Positions 46,003 to 58,539 of a stretch of 64,000 nucleotides of DNA are shown piece by piece. The notes under the pieces were generated by a model, which was not told the DNA's origin, did not search any database, and saw only the letters and a program-made list of their open reading frames with translations. Source of the stretch: Rhodospirillaceae bacterium. Its GTDB lineage: Bacteria; Pseudomonadota; Alphaproteobacteria; Bin65. The stretch spans positions 1 to 64,000 of the forward strand of contig JAPPLJ010000036.1 of NCBI GenBank assembly GCA_028819475.1, written 5' to 3'. Both the position numbers and the translations under genes were made by a program. Position 1 is the stretch's first letter; every line of letters starts with the position of its first letter.

Positions 46003-46932
46003 TCAGAGCAGACCGCTCAGCGCCCGGTCGGCGGCGAGCGCGGCGAACAGGCCGAACAGATGGGCCAGCGAGATCAGAAACATGCGCCGGGCCGCGCCGT
46101 CGCTTTCGCCGTCGCCGTCGCCGGTGCGCCAGACCGCGACCGCCGCCTGGAGGAACCACAGCGAAAGCACCGCCGCGGCGGCGCCGTACAGCCAGCCGGC
46201 CAGGCCGGTTGCGACCGGAACCAGCGCAAGCGGCGCCAGCAGGGCGGTGTAGACGAGGATCTGCTTCTTGGTCTCGCGCCTCCCGGCGACCACCGGCAGC
46301 ATCGGCACGCCGGCCCGGGCGTAGTCGGCGTCGCGATAGAGCGACAGCGCCCAGAAATGCGGCGGCGTCCACATGAAGATCAGCAGGAAGAGCACGAGGC
46401 TGCCGATGCCGACGTCGCCGGTCACCGCCGCCCAGCCGATCATCGGTGGAAAGGCGCCTGCCGCGCCGCCGATCACGATGTTCTGCGGCGTCCGGCGCTT
46501 CAGCCACATCGTGTAGACGAAGACGTAGAAGCCGATCGTGAGCGCGAGCAGGGCGCCCGCGGCCAAGTTCACCGTCAGCGCCATCAGCGTGACGGCGAAG
46601 ACTGCGAGGATCACGCCGAAGGCGAGCGCGCTTTCGGGCTCCACCCTGCCGGCCGGAATGGGCCGGCCGCGGGTCCGCGCCATCACGGCGTCGATGTCGC
46701 GGTCGAACCACATGTTGATCGCGCCCGAGGCCCCGGCGCCGACGGCGATGCAGATGACCGCGAGCGCCGCGATCACCGGATGGATCGCGCCCGGCGCCAG
46801 ATAGAGGCCGACCAGGCCGGTCAGCACGACGAGCGACATGACCCGCGGCTTGAGCAGGGCGACATAGTCCCGCCAGTCCGCCTCGTTCGGTGCGGCGGCA
46901 ATGAGCGGCGACGATGCGGTCGTCTCGGTCAT
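46003..46932 (-). CDS. ctaB: Protoheme IX farnesyltransferase (heme O synthase)
   Basis: This 309-aa UbiA-family enzyme adds a farnesyl group to heme b, giving heme O for the oxidase. The two prenyl-diphosphate/Mg2+ motifs are visible: 'NMWFDRDIDAVMART' and 'YRDADYARAGVPMLP'. Additional markers are 'LKPRVMSLVVLTGLVG' and 'VIGGAAGAFPPMIGWAAVTG'. About nine membrane helices. It lies 36 bp downstream of ctaD. Confidence 0.97.
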   Translation of the reverse strand: MTETTASSPLIAAAPNEADWRDYVALLKPRVMSLVVLTGLVGLYLAPGAIHPVIAALAVICIAVGAGASGAINMWFDRDIDAVMARTRGRPIPAGRVEPESALAFGVILAVFAVTLMALTVNLAAGALLALTIGFYVFVYTMWLKRRTPQNIVIGGAAGAFPPMIGWAAVTGDVGIGSLVLFLLIFMWTPPHFWALSLYRDADYARAGVPMLPVVAGRRETKKQILVYTALLAPLALVPVATGLAGWLYGAAAAVLSLWFLQAAVAVWRTGDGDGESDGAARRMFLISLAHLFGLFAALAADRALSGLL

Positions 46933-46968
46933 GGCGCTTGCGGACCTGCCTCGGGTTCTGCCGGCCGC

Positions 46969-48615
<1,647 letters not shown>

Positions 48616-48685
48616 CTATGTCCTCCGGCGCTGCCCGAAACCCGGGGCGCCGTCCCTTTGCCGTCTGCCGGGCGGTGGCGGCCGG

Positions 48686-49726
48686 CTAGCGTTGCGCCGA
48701 AGCTGCGGCGATCCTTGCCGGCGTTCCCTTTACGGGCGTTCCGGTCCGCGCGGTCTTCTGCGGTTCGCGCACCACGCTGAAGCCGTCGCTGTCTTCCGTG
48801 GCTTTCTTCCAGGCCGCGGCAAGCCAGGCCTTGTATTCCTCAGCCGTCACGACCCGCAGGCCGATCGGCATGAAGGCGTGATCCTGGCCGCAGATTTCCG
48901 AGCACTGGCCGAAATACCAGCCCGGACGGGTGAAGCGCACCCAGGTCTCGTTGGTCTGGCCGGGAACCGCATCGACCTTCGCGCCCGATGCCGGGATCGT
49001 CCAGGCGTGGATGACGTCGGCGGCGGTGACGTAGACCCGGACGGTCGCATCGACCGGCAGGACCATCTCGTTGTCAACGTCGAGCAGCCGGATCACGTCG
49101 CGTTTGTGTTTGGCCTGGAAGCTCTTGTTCGCCTCTTCGCATTCCTTGCGGTTTTCCGGATCGATCGTGCCGCGGCAGGCGATCCGGCTTTCGAACCGCA
49201 GCTTGCCGCCCTCCGCGGTCGAATATTCGTAGCTCCAGTACCACTGGTGGCCGACTGCCTTGACCGTCATGACCGTCTTGCCGGCGGCTTTCTCGGCCAC
49301 GGTCGGCTCGGGGGCCTTGTCGGTGTAGTAGAGCAGGCGGAAGGACGGCACCGCGATGACCACCAGGATCAGCACCGGAACGACCGTCCACACGACTTCA
49401 AGCAGCAGATTGTGGGTCGTCTTCGACGGCGTCGGGTTCTTCGATTCGCGGAATTTCACCACCGTCATGACCAGCAGGGCCAGGACGAAGAGCGAAATCA
49501 GCGTGATGAGGATGAGCAGCAGGTCGTGGAACTCGTCCACCTGCTCCATCATCGGCGTCGCCGCCTTCTGGAAGCCCATCTGCCACGGTTCGGGCTGCGC
49601 CGCGAAGGCCGCGCCGGACAGCGCAAGCGCCGCGGCGGCCGTCAGGCCCCCGGAAATGCCCCCAAAGACGCCCCGGGAAAAGACCGAAAATGCGGCGCGG
49701 CGCGCCGGACGGAAGGCGAACGACAT
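48686..49726 (-). CDS. ctaC: Cytochrome c oxidase subunit II
   Basis: This 346-aa protein has an N-terminal signal/membrane segment, two membrane helices ('LLILITLISLFVLALLVMTVVKF', 'LLLEVVWTVVPVLILVVIAVPSFRLLYY') and a periplasmic cupredoxin domain. The CuA ligands are 'HAWTIPASG' and 'GQCSEICGQDHAFMPI'. 'GHQWYWSYEY' is the aromatic electron-entry patch. An insertion with two Cys ('ACRGTIDPENRKECEEANKSFQAKHKRD') enlarges the domain compared with the minimal family. It is the first gene of the cox operon. Confidence 0.97.
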   Translation of the reverse strand: MSFAFRPARRAAFSVFSRGVFGGISGGLTAAAALALSGAAFAAQPEPWQMGFQKAATPMMEQVDEFHDLLLILITLISLFVLALLVMTVVKFRESKNPTPSKTTHNLLLEVVWTVVPVLILVVIAVPSFRLLYYTDKAPEPTVAEKAAGKTVMTVKAVGHQWYWSYEYSTAEGGKLRFESRIACRGTIDPENRKECEEANKSFQAKHKRDVIRLLDVDNEMVLPVDATVRVYVTAADVIHAWTIPASGAKVDAVPGQTNETWVRFTRPGWYFGQCSEICGQDHAFMPIGLRVVTAEEYKAWLAAAWKKATEDSDGFSVVREPQKTARTGTPVKGTPARIAAASAQR

Positions 49727-50112
49727 CGGTTCATCCCGCTATGCCAAGGTACGCCGCTGCAGCCAGCGCCGTGAAACTCCGCCCCGGCGAATACATCGAT
49801 TTCGTCAGCCCGGGCCGGGGCGCGTCCAGAATACGGCCGCCATGCCTTCGCCCCGTGTTTGACCAAGGGTCTCTTTTTCATGGCGGAGGCGCCTCCGGGA
49901 CACCGCCGAAAATAGGAGTCGCGACGCCATGGCCGCCAGCCGATTCTTCGCGACCTGATGTCACATAAATCGCGGAAATCCAAGGATTCTGTTGCTTTGC
50001 GCCCGATCGGCCGGCGCGCTTGCGACATCCCGGCCCGCCGGGATGCGGCGGCGCGTCCGGCCCGTCATGCCGGGCGGCGGAACGGAACCGTGGCTGTCAG
50101 GGGCGCGATTCT
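49727..50112. other. 386-bp non-coding region upstream of cox operon
   Basis: No gene is supported here. This stretch lies between the cox operon start and the 3' end of the HEPN gene, so it should contain the cox promoter on the minus strand. The least GC-rich part is around 49955-49995. I could not identify a convincing -35/-10 pair or operator by eye. Confidence 0.5.
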
Positions 50113-50634
50113 TCAGCCTTGCAGGTTTCCGAACGCGAGGAGCCCGGTGAGAAAGGTATCCGCCTGCGCCGTTTTTCGCAGACCGCGCCAGTCCGCCAAC
50201 GCCCGGTCTGCCCGGTTCGCGAGATTGAGGGCCTCGCGGCGGGTGAAACGGCGCGCCAGATCGTAGTCGGCCTCGTGGCGGGCCTGCTGAAGATCGACGA
50301 ACGTTCTGGCCAGCGCAACAAGATCGGGCTGCAACGGCAGGCCGTTCAGTCCGGGGCGAAGTTTCGGCGATACGCCGCCGCCGGCGAATTGCCCGGCGAA
50401 TTGCTTTGCGACCCGGTGCATATTGCGATGGGAGAAGCCACGGGCCAGACAGCGGCGCAGGGGTTTCCGGTCGTTGCCGGACATCATGCGCCGCGTCGCT
50501 TCGTCGATCAGCATGTGGAAAACGGCGTAATAGGAGGCCGAAACCGACCGGCGCAGGCTGGCTTGCCGCGGGCGCTTCGATTCCCTGCGGGCGAGATGCC
50601 GGGCCTGGGCCAGCAGATCGGAATGGAGGCTCAT
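50113..50634 (-). CDS. HEPN/UPF0332-family protein
   Basis: This 173-aa all-helical protein has the N-terminal 'LRRSVSASYYAVFHMLIDEA' and C-terminal 'ARTFVDLQQARHEADYDLARRFTRREALNLANRADRAL' blocks typical of UPF0332 HEPN proteins. HEPN domains occur in RNase toxins and nucleotide-binding partners of minimal nucleotidyltransferases. The classical RxxxxH RNase motif is not obvious, although 'SASYYAVFH' and 'QARHEADYD' hold conserved residues. ATG 50634 overlaps the upstream 90-aa gene by 4 bp (ATGA), so the two are coupled as in a toxin-antitoxin-like pair. Confidence 0.75.
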   Translation of the reverse strand: MSLHSDLLAQARHLARRESKRPRQASLRRSVSASYYAVFHMLIDEATRRMMSGNDRKPLRRCLARGFSHRNMHRVAKQFAGQFAGGGVSPKLRPGLNGLPLQPDLVALARTFVDLQQARHEADYDLARRFTRREALNLANRADRALADWRGLRKTAQADTFLTGLLAFGNLQG

Positions 50635-50903
50635 GCGAGCTGTGCCATCTCGGAAGCGCCGCGGAAGCGGACATAGACCCATTTCGCGTCGCCGGCTGTC
50701 CGGTGGACGCAATCGCGGATCGTTTCCTGCAGCCGGTCCAGGTCCGCGGCTTCGACCTCCTCGTCTTCCAGCAGGGCCCAGACCCACACGGCCGGCTCGT
50801 CCACCCAGTCGAGTCCCGTTTCGACCTGCCATCCGCCGACCCGGGCCGGAAGATCCGACAGTTCGTCGAGCGCCGCTTCGATTTTGGTTACTGCAATCTC
50901 CAT
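50631..50903 (-). CDS. 90-aa partner protein of HEPN gene
   Basis: This small acidic protein is translationally coupled to the HEPN gene (4-bp overlap). It lacks the GS-x-DxD motif of minimal nucleotidyltransferases, so it is not a standard HEPN-MNT antitoxin. A hydrophobic beta segment 'EPAVWVWALLEDEEVEAADLDRLQETIRDCVHRTAGDAKWVYVRFRGASEM' suggests an alpha-beta fold. I do not recognise a named family. Gene order (small protein first, HEPN second) is that of antitoxin-toxin operons; that role is inference. Confidence 0.65.
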   Translation of the reverse strand: MEIAVTKIEAALDELSDLPARVGGWQVETGLDWVDEPAVWVWALLEDEEVEAADLDRLQETIRDCVHRTAGDAKWVYVRFRGASEMAQLA

Positions 50904-51029
50904 CCCGATCGTCCGGTTGCGTTTCCGGCTGTTTCCGAACGGATGTCAACATAACCCGGAAGGGCTGATAGTCAAACGATTAAATTTTTGCCGTCGCTCC
51001 AGTGCAGCTTCGGCGGCATGGGGCCGGTA

Positions 51030-51776
51030 TCAGTCCCCGAAGCCCTGCCAGTCGGTGAAGGCGCCGGCGGGCTCGCGTTCGGAATAGAGCGCGTTGACGG
51101 GCGCGGACGTGTCTTCGTAGCCCATGCTCATGCCGCAGATCAGGATATGGTCCTCCGGAAGGCCGAGGACGGACTTCACCGTATCGGTATAGTCGACCCA
51201 GGCGGCTTGCGGGCAGGTGTCGAGCCCGTGGCTGCGCGCGGCGACCATCACATTTTCCAGGAACAGGCCCATGTCGATGAAGGAGCCGGTCTCCATGCGC
51301 TTGTCCATGTGGAAAAACAGGCCGACCGGCGCATCGAAGAAATCGAAATTGCGGCCGTGCTGCCTGTAGGTCCGGTCGCGCTCGCCCTTGGCGATGCCGA
51401 GCAGGCCGTACATGTCCCAGCCCAGCTTGCGCCGCCGCGAGACGTAGGGCTCGAACCATTTCACCGGGTAATAGTTGTAGCCCATCTCCTGTGCGCCGCC
51501 GCCGTCGCGCTTGGCGTGGACCGCGTCGCTGACCGCGTCGCGCGCCGCGCCGGTGACGACCGTGACGTGCCAGGGCTGGACGTTGGTGCCGCTCGGCGCC
51601 CGGGCCGCCACGTTCAGGATGCGCTCGATCAGGTCTTTCGGCACCGGCCGGTCGGGCAGGAAGGCGCGCACCGAGCGCCGGGTCGCGATCGCCGCTTCGG
51701 CGCCGTTCAGGCCGGCGGCCGCATCGCGCCGCCCGTAACCGAAGTCCGGCGGCGACTGGATTTCCGCATCGGGCAT
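51030..51776 (-). CDS. Nitroreductase family protein
   Basis: This 248-aa FMN-dependent nitroreductase-fold protein has 'ATRRSVRAFLPDRPVPKDLIERILNVAARAPSGTNVQPWHVTVVTG' (FMN phosphate-binding Arg/Ser region), 'FFDAPVGLFFHMDK' and 'FLENVMVAARSHGLDTCPQAAWVDYTDTVKSVLGLPEDHILICGMSMGYED'. It is related to the NfnB-type oxidoreductases that use NAD(P)H to reduce nitro- or quinone compounds. ATG 51776 is preferred over the upstream in-frame start at 51842. It is divergent from the two-gene unit beginning at 51982. Confidence 0.92.
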   Translation of the reverse strand: MPDAEIQSPPDFGYGRRDAAAGLNGAEAAIATRRSVRAFLPDRPVPKDLIERILNVAARAPSGTNVQPWHVTVVTGAARDAVSDAVHAKRDGGGAQEMGYNYYPVKWFEPYVSRRRKLGWDMYGLLGIAKGERDRTYRQHGRNFDFFDAPVGLFFHMDKRMETGSFIDMGLFLENVMVAARSHGLDTCPQAAWVDYTDTVKSVLGLPEDHILICGMSMGYEDTSAPVNALYSEREPAGAFTDWQGFGD

Positions 51777-51907
51777 GGAAACCGTCCGTCCGTTCGAGGC
51801 GCGAAGAGAACTATCGACTACCACGGCGGATGGCCGTGTCAAACCGGCAACGGTCTCCGCCGAAGTGCGCAGACATCAGGCCGCAGCGCCGCGTCGCGAT
51901 ATTGCGG

Positions 51908-51936
51908 TTGGCACAGCCGGATTGCCATTGTATAGA
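51908..51936 (+). promoter_or_regulatory. Sigma70-like promoter for the 51982-54845 unit
   Basis: TTGGCA (51908-51913) and TATAGA (51931-51936) are separated by exactly 17 bp, within an AT-rich island (51921-51960) that stands out from the GC-rich surroundings. The first gene downstream starts at 51982. It is a near-consensus housekeeping promoter by inspection. Confidence 0.6.
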
Positions 51937-51981
51937 ATATATAGCGAACAAATCGATTGAAACCGGCAGTGGAGCGAGCGG

Positions 51982-52377
51982 ATGACGTTTTCCATCCAGG
52001 CGGAAGACGCGGTCGTCGGGAGGTCAGGCAGGCGCCGGATCACCTTGATCGTCTACGACAACGCGGTTTCGGTGCGCAGTCTGATCGAAGCGCGCGTCCA
52101 CCGGCTGCTATCGGCAGAGAGCGACCGGCAGAACGATACCGCCCACCCTAAAGTGGACCTCGATTCGCGGGAATTGGAGCTTAACCCGTCGCGGCGGGCA
52201 AATCCGGATTCCGACAAACGGCAGCGACTGATCGAAGAAGCGTGCGAATCGTTCGAGAAGAACGGCTTCTTCGTAATAGTGGACGGCATCCAGAAAGACC
52301 GTCTCGACGAAATGGTCCCTCTTACCCCCGAATCGGAAATCCGCTTCCTGCAACTCGTGCCGCTGGTCGGGGGATAG
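51982..52377 (+). CDS. 131-aa hypothetical, partner of DUF4132-type gene
   Basis: No family is recognised. The N-terminal half contains a beta strand/helix 'RRITLIVYDNAVSVRSLIEARVHRLLSAES'. The centre is charged, and the C-terminus reads 'KRQRLIEEACESFEKNGFFVIVDGIQKDRLDEMVPLTPESEIRFLQLVPLVGG', ending in Gly-Gly. The layout and GG end are loosely reminiscent of small ubiquitin-like or adaptor proteins found beside large DUF4132-type proteins; this is inference. Only 8 bp separate it from the large gene downstream, so they form one transcript under the AT-rich promoter upstream. Confidence 0.65.
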   Translation: MTFSIQAEDAVVGRSGRRRITLIVYDNAVSVRSLIEARVHRLLSAESDRQNDTAHPKVDLDSRELELNPSRRANPDSDKRQRLIEEACESFEKNGFFVIVDGIQKDRLDEMVPLTPESEIRFLQLVPLVGG

Positions 52378-52385
52378 CCGGCCGC

Positions 52386-54845
52386 ATGGCCCTCTTCTAC
52401 AGATTGCGGCGCCGCGCGTGGAAGAGAAACGCAACTGCGTTCGACTATACGATCGAAGAAATTATAGATGAGTGGATACGGTGGCCCGGTAAGCTCGACA
52501 AGGTTACAAAACTCTCGACCGTCAAGAACATATTAGACGGGCCGGGCGAACAATACCTCGAATACGTTTTTTCGATCGCCAAACGTCGTTCGGCTAGGCG
52601 AATTCGTCCTTTGACGGAGACTCAAGCCCGAACGCCCTTTTTTTCTTTCGGAAATGTCGAAAGTGACTTAATTAGGGTCCAAATTCTGTTGCTTCGCCAC
52701 AAAGCGCATTGGACCGAAAGGCAATTGCTCTCTTTGCTCGATCTCTGGATCGAAGCAGTCGGAAATTGGGACGTTGTGCCGTCAGAGGAAAGTGTCGGAA
52801 TTTTCGAAAGGCTGGCAAGAGAAACTCCACTGGCACCCTGCCTCATCGACAGGATCAAGAAACTGTGCCGGCTTTTGGAGAAAGACGCTGGCGGATCGAC
52901 GACGATCAGCGGGCGGTTTTGGATTTTGTTGGGCGATGACGCGCCCTACCACAAACAACTTATGTACGGCATTCGTATTGAACTAAGAATTCTGTTGGAA
53001 AACGTTCCGCCTTGGGAAGCGGCTCATTGGTCGCGTTTTTTCTCGCAACTAAAGAGAAATCCCGGTTCAGTACCAACAAAGAAGTGGTTAGCCGCGGTAC
53101 GCGACTCGCTAACTCCTATCGGCGAACAGACATTCGCTGAGAAAATGGAAAAGTGGACAAAGAAAAAACTGCAGAATCGTGGTAGCCTGCTTCTTTCTAC
53201 GATAGAGCACAAAGGTAAATTCGGTCGCCAGTTTATGTGGGCTTGCGCTTCCTTTCCTTCGGATCGCATGGCCGAACGGCTTTCAAATTTCGCAGATGAG
53301 TATTTTACTAACGGTCACCTTAGTCTGGGCGGCGCGGCCGCTAGGACGCTGGGATGCTTCGGGACGATGTCGGCGATCCGGCGGCTGCAATGGCTCGCGC
53401 AAAAACACCCGAAGCCGGCGCGGCGCAACGCCTGCGAACGGGCGATCGACCATGCCGCGAAGCGCCTGAAGCTGACCCGCCGGGATATCGAGGAACTCAG
53501 CGTCGAGACCTTCGGACTGGACGACGACGCGCGCGTTGCCGAAACGATCGGCGGATACGTTGCATCAATCTTTGTCGAAGACGCGCAAAAGGTAGCGGTC
53601 GCGTGGACCAACCCGGGCGGCAGGACGCTGAAATCGACGCCGAAGCCCCTTCGCGACCGTCACGGTGACGACCTCGCCGCGCTCCGCAGGCGGGTGAAGG
53701 ACATGCGCCGGCAGTTGTCGATCCAGCGCCAGCGCATCGACCGGCTGCTGATGGCCGATCCGGTCTGGACCTTCGAGATCTGGCGCAGCCGTTATCTCGA
53801 GCACGGGTTCCTGCGCCCGTTCGCCGAGCGCCTGGTCTGGGAGTTCCGGGCCCCGGACGGCGAACCGTTTACGGCTGTGCCTATGAACGGCCGGGCGGTC
53901 CTTCACGACGGTAGCGAACGGCCTTTTCCCGGCGGCGACGGAATGGTCCGGCTCTGGCATCCGATCGATGCGGACGTCCCGACGGTGCAGGCCTGGCGTA
54001 CCTTCCTGTTCGACCGGGAATTCCGGCAGCCGATCCGCCAGGCGTTCCGCGAGATTTATGTGCTGACCGACGCCGAACGCGAAACGAAGACATATTCGAA
54101 CCGTTTCGCCGGCCACTTCATCCTGCAGAAACCGTTCCAGGGCCTGATGCGCACGCGGGGATGGCGCTCGCCCATGTTCGCGAATTTCGATCCGGGCGGC
54201 GACCCCACGCTCGATCTGCCGGACGGCGATCATGTGGCCGTGTTTTCGGTCTTTACCGAGACCGACGAATTCTATGCCGAGGTGCTCACTACCGAGCAGA
54301 TGTTCTTCCGGGACAAGGACTGGAACCGGACGCTGATCGAACATGTTCCGCCGCGGGTGTTTTCGGAGGTCATGCGGGATATCGACCTGTTCGTTTCGGT
54401 CGCCAGCGTCGGCGCCGACCCGGCCTGGATGGACCGGTTTGCGGGGCAGGAGGCCTGGCGCTACGGCGCGGACTATGCCGGCCGGCCGCTGACCCCGGCG
54501 GGCGAGAGCCGGCGGGACGTTCTGGCCCGGCTGCTACCGGCCTTTGCCATTGCCGAGCGCTGCACGCTGGAGGAACGCTACCTGCGCGTTCGGGGCGATC
54601 TGGCCGAGTACCGGATTCACCTCGGATCGGCGACCGTCAAGATGGAACCGGACGACCAGTATCTGTGTATCGTCCCGGCTTCGTCCGGCAAGCGGCACAG
54701 CGGCTATGCCCGCTGGCTCTTGGACGAGGACCACGTGCTCAGCATGATCGTCAGCAAGGCGATGCTGCTGGCGAACGACGAAAAGATAACCGACGCGACG
54801 ATTCTTTCGCAGATCCGGTCGCGCAACCGGCGGCCCGGCCGGTAG
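52386..54845 (+). CDS. DUF4132-domain protein with compositionally distinct N-terminal third
   Basis: This 819-aa protein has a C-terminal half matching DUF4132 (MolR/YehI-like): 'WRTFLFDREFRQPIRQAFREIYVLTDAERETKTYSNRFAGHFILQ' and the downstream beta-rich 'DIDLFVSVASVGADPAW' region. The terminal segment 'RCTLEERYLRVRGDLAEYRIHLGSATVKMEPDDQYLCIVPAS' is a recurrent end-domain of such proteins. The function is unknown; some relatives occur in defence or stress loci. The N-terminal ~310 residues are helical, repeat-like and of lower GC (sampled lines 40-45%), switching to ~67% near 53325, suggesting a mosaic gene. ATG 52386 lies 8 bp after the small partner gene. Confidence 0.8.
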   Translation: MALFYRLRRRAWKRNATAFDYTIEEIIDEWIRWPGKLDKVTKLSTVKNILDGPGEQYLEYVFSIAKRRSARRIRPLTETQARTPFFSFGNVESDLIRVQILLLRHKAHWTERQLLSLLDLWIEAVGNWDVVPSEESVGIFERLARETPLAPCLIDRIKKLCRLLEKDAGGSTTISGRFWILLGDDAPYHKQLMYGIRIELRILLENVPPWEAAHWSRFFSQLKRNPGSVPTKKWLAAVRDSLTPIGEQTFAEKMEKWTKKKLQNRGSLLLSTIEHKGKFGRQFMWACASFPSDRMAERLSNFADEYFTNGHLSLGGAAARTLGCFGTMSAIRRLQWLAQKHPKPARRNACERAIDHAAKRLKLTRRDIEELSVETFGLDDDARVAETIGGYVASIFVEDAQKVAVAWTNPGGRTLKSTPKPLRDRHGDDLAALRRRVKDMRRQLSIQRQRIDRLLMADPVWTFEIWRSRYLEHGFLRPFAERLVWEFRAPDGEPFTAVPMNGRAVLHDGSERPFPGGDGMVRLWHPIDADVPTVQAWRTFLFDREFRQPIRQAFREIYVLTDAERETKTYSNRFAGHFILQKPFQGLMRTRGWRSPMFANFDPGGDPTLDLPDGDHVAVFSVFTETDEFYAEVLTTEQMFFRDKDWNRTLIEHVPPRVFSEVMRDIDLFVSVASVGADPAWMDRFAGQEAWRYGADYAGRPLTPAGESRRDVLARLLPAFAIAERCTLEERYLRVRGDLAEYRIHLGSATVKMEPDDQYLCIVPASSGKRHSGYARWLLDEDHVLSMIVSKAMLLANDEKITDATILSQIRSRNRRPGR

Positions 54846-54847
54846 GT

Positions 54848-57520
<2,673 letters not shown>

Positions 57521-57735
57521 GGTTCGGGCTCCGGGTGCAGCGGCAGAAGGGCCGTCGGCGGCGCGGCGGTTCCGGCACTCTGAATTTAGGAATGGCGCTC
57601 CGGTTACACCATAGCTATGGATCGGGTGTCCATGCTGTTATCGGTGCGGCGAAGCCGCGGATTATAACTCGGTTTGAGGAGTCTCTGCCCGCCGCGGCTT
57701 CCCGGCCGGTTCGGTATCGGCAGCGCTATACCCAC

Positions 57736-57873
57736 CCGTCATATCGACCGAAGCCCCGGATTTCATCCGGGGCGGAGTGGAGATATCTTTCACCCGCGAT
57801 GCAGGTCCCATTGCGGTGTGCCGGAAAGATTTCTCCACTTCGCGCCTGGCGGCGCTCCGGTCGAAATGACGGC
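57736..57873. repeat. TIR-bounded intergenic element, copy 1
   Basis: The element begins CGTCATATCGACCG and ends CGGTCGAAATGACG, a terminal inverted repeat of about 14 bp. Internally it contains GGAGATATCTTT and AAAGATTTCTCC as a second inverted pair, and a CCCCGGATTTCATCCGGGG hairpin. It occupies most of the 437-bp gap between acnA and the DUF924 gene (57521-57957). Sister copies lie at 60494-60615 and 62143-62295. Confidence 0.85.
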
Positions 57874-57957
57874 AGGGGATTGACGGCGCAATGAATTTCA
57901 AACTGAGTCGTTGTCGATCCGCCGGCAGGCGAACATGAGACCGAAGGTTCTTCCGGA

Positions 57958-58506
57958 ATGACAAAACCGCAGGATGTGCTCGATTTCTGGCTCGCGCCGG
58001 CGACCCGCGAGCGCTGGTTCGACAAGGATGCCGATTTCGACGCCGAAATCCGGCGCAGCTTCGAAGCGGCCCACAAGGAAGCCCTGGCCGGCCGGCTGGA
58101 CCGCTGGCAGGAGACCGCCGACGGCGCGCTGGCGCTGGTCATCCTGCTCGACCAGTTCCCGCGCAACATGTACCGCGACACGCCGCGCGCCTTCGCCGCC
58201 GACCCGAAAGCGCGCGATGTGACGGCAGCGGTGCTCGCCCGCGGCTTCGATCTGGCCGTGGCGGACCAAGAGCACCGGATGTTCTTCTACCTGCCGCTCG
58301 AACATTCGGAAGACGCCGCCGACCAGCAGCGCTGCGTCGATCTGGTGCGCGAGCGCTGCCCCGACACGGATTTCCTGCAATGGGCCGTCGCCCACAAGGA
58401 GGTCATCGACCGGTTCGGCCGCTTCCCCCACCGCAACGCCATCCTCGGCCGGCCGAACACGCCGGAGGAGGAAGAGTATTTGAACGATCCCGATGCCGGT
58501 TTCTGA
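57958..58506 (+). CDS. DUF924 family protein
   Basis: This 182-aa protein matches the widespread DUF924 family, whose helical fold is distantly TPR-like. Signature blocks are 'VLDFWLAPATRERWFDKDADFDAEIRRSF', 'LALVILLDQFPRNMYRDTPRAFAADPKA', 'FFYLPLEHSEDAADQQRCV' and 'FGRFPHRNAILGRPNTPEEEEYL'. Function unknown. It lies 33 bp upstream of purD in the same direction, so the two are probably co-transcribed. Confidence 0.93.
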   Translation: MTKPQDVLDFWLAPATRERWFDKDADFDAEIRRSFEAAHKEALAGRLDRWQETADGALALVILLDQFPRNMYRDTPRAFAADPKARDVTAAVLARGFDLAVADQEHRMFFYLPLEHSEDAADQQRCVDLVRERCPDTDFLQWAVAHKEVIDRFGRFPHRNAILGRPNTPEEEEYLNDPDAGF

Positions 58507-58539
58507 CCGCCCCGCCCGCCGTTCCGGGGCAGGCGCCCG

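Noticed and set aside
50631..50903. MNT-type nucleotidyltransferase antitoxin of a HEPN-MNT system
   Set aside because: The protein has no GS-x-DxD nucleotidyltransferase motif.
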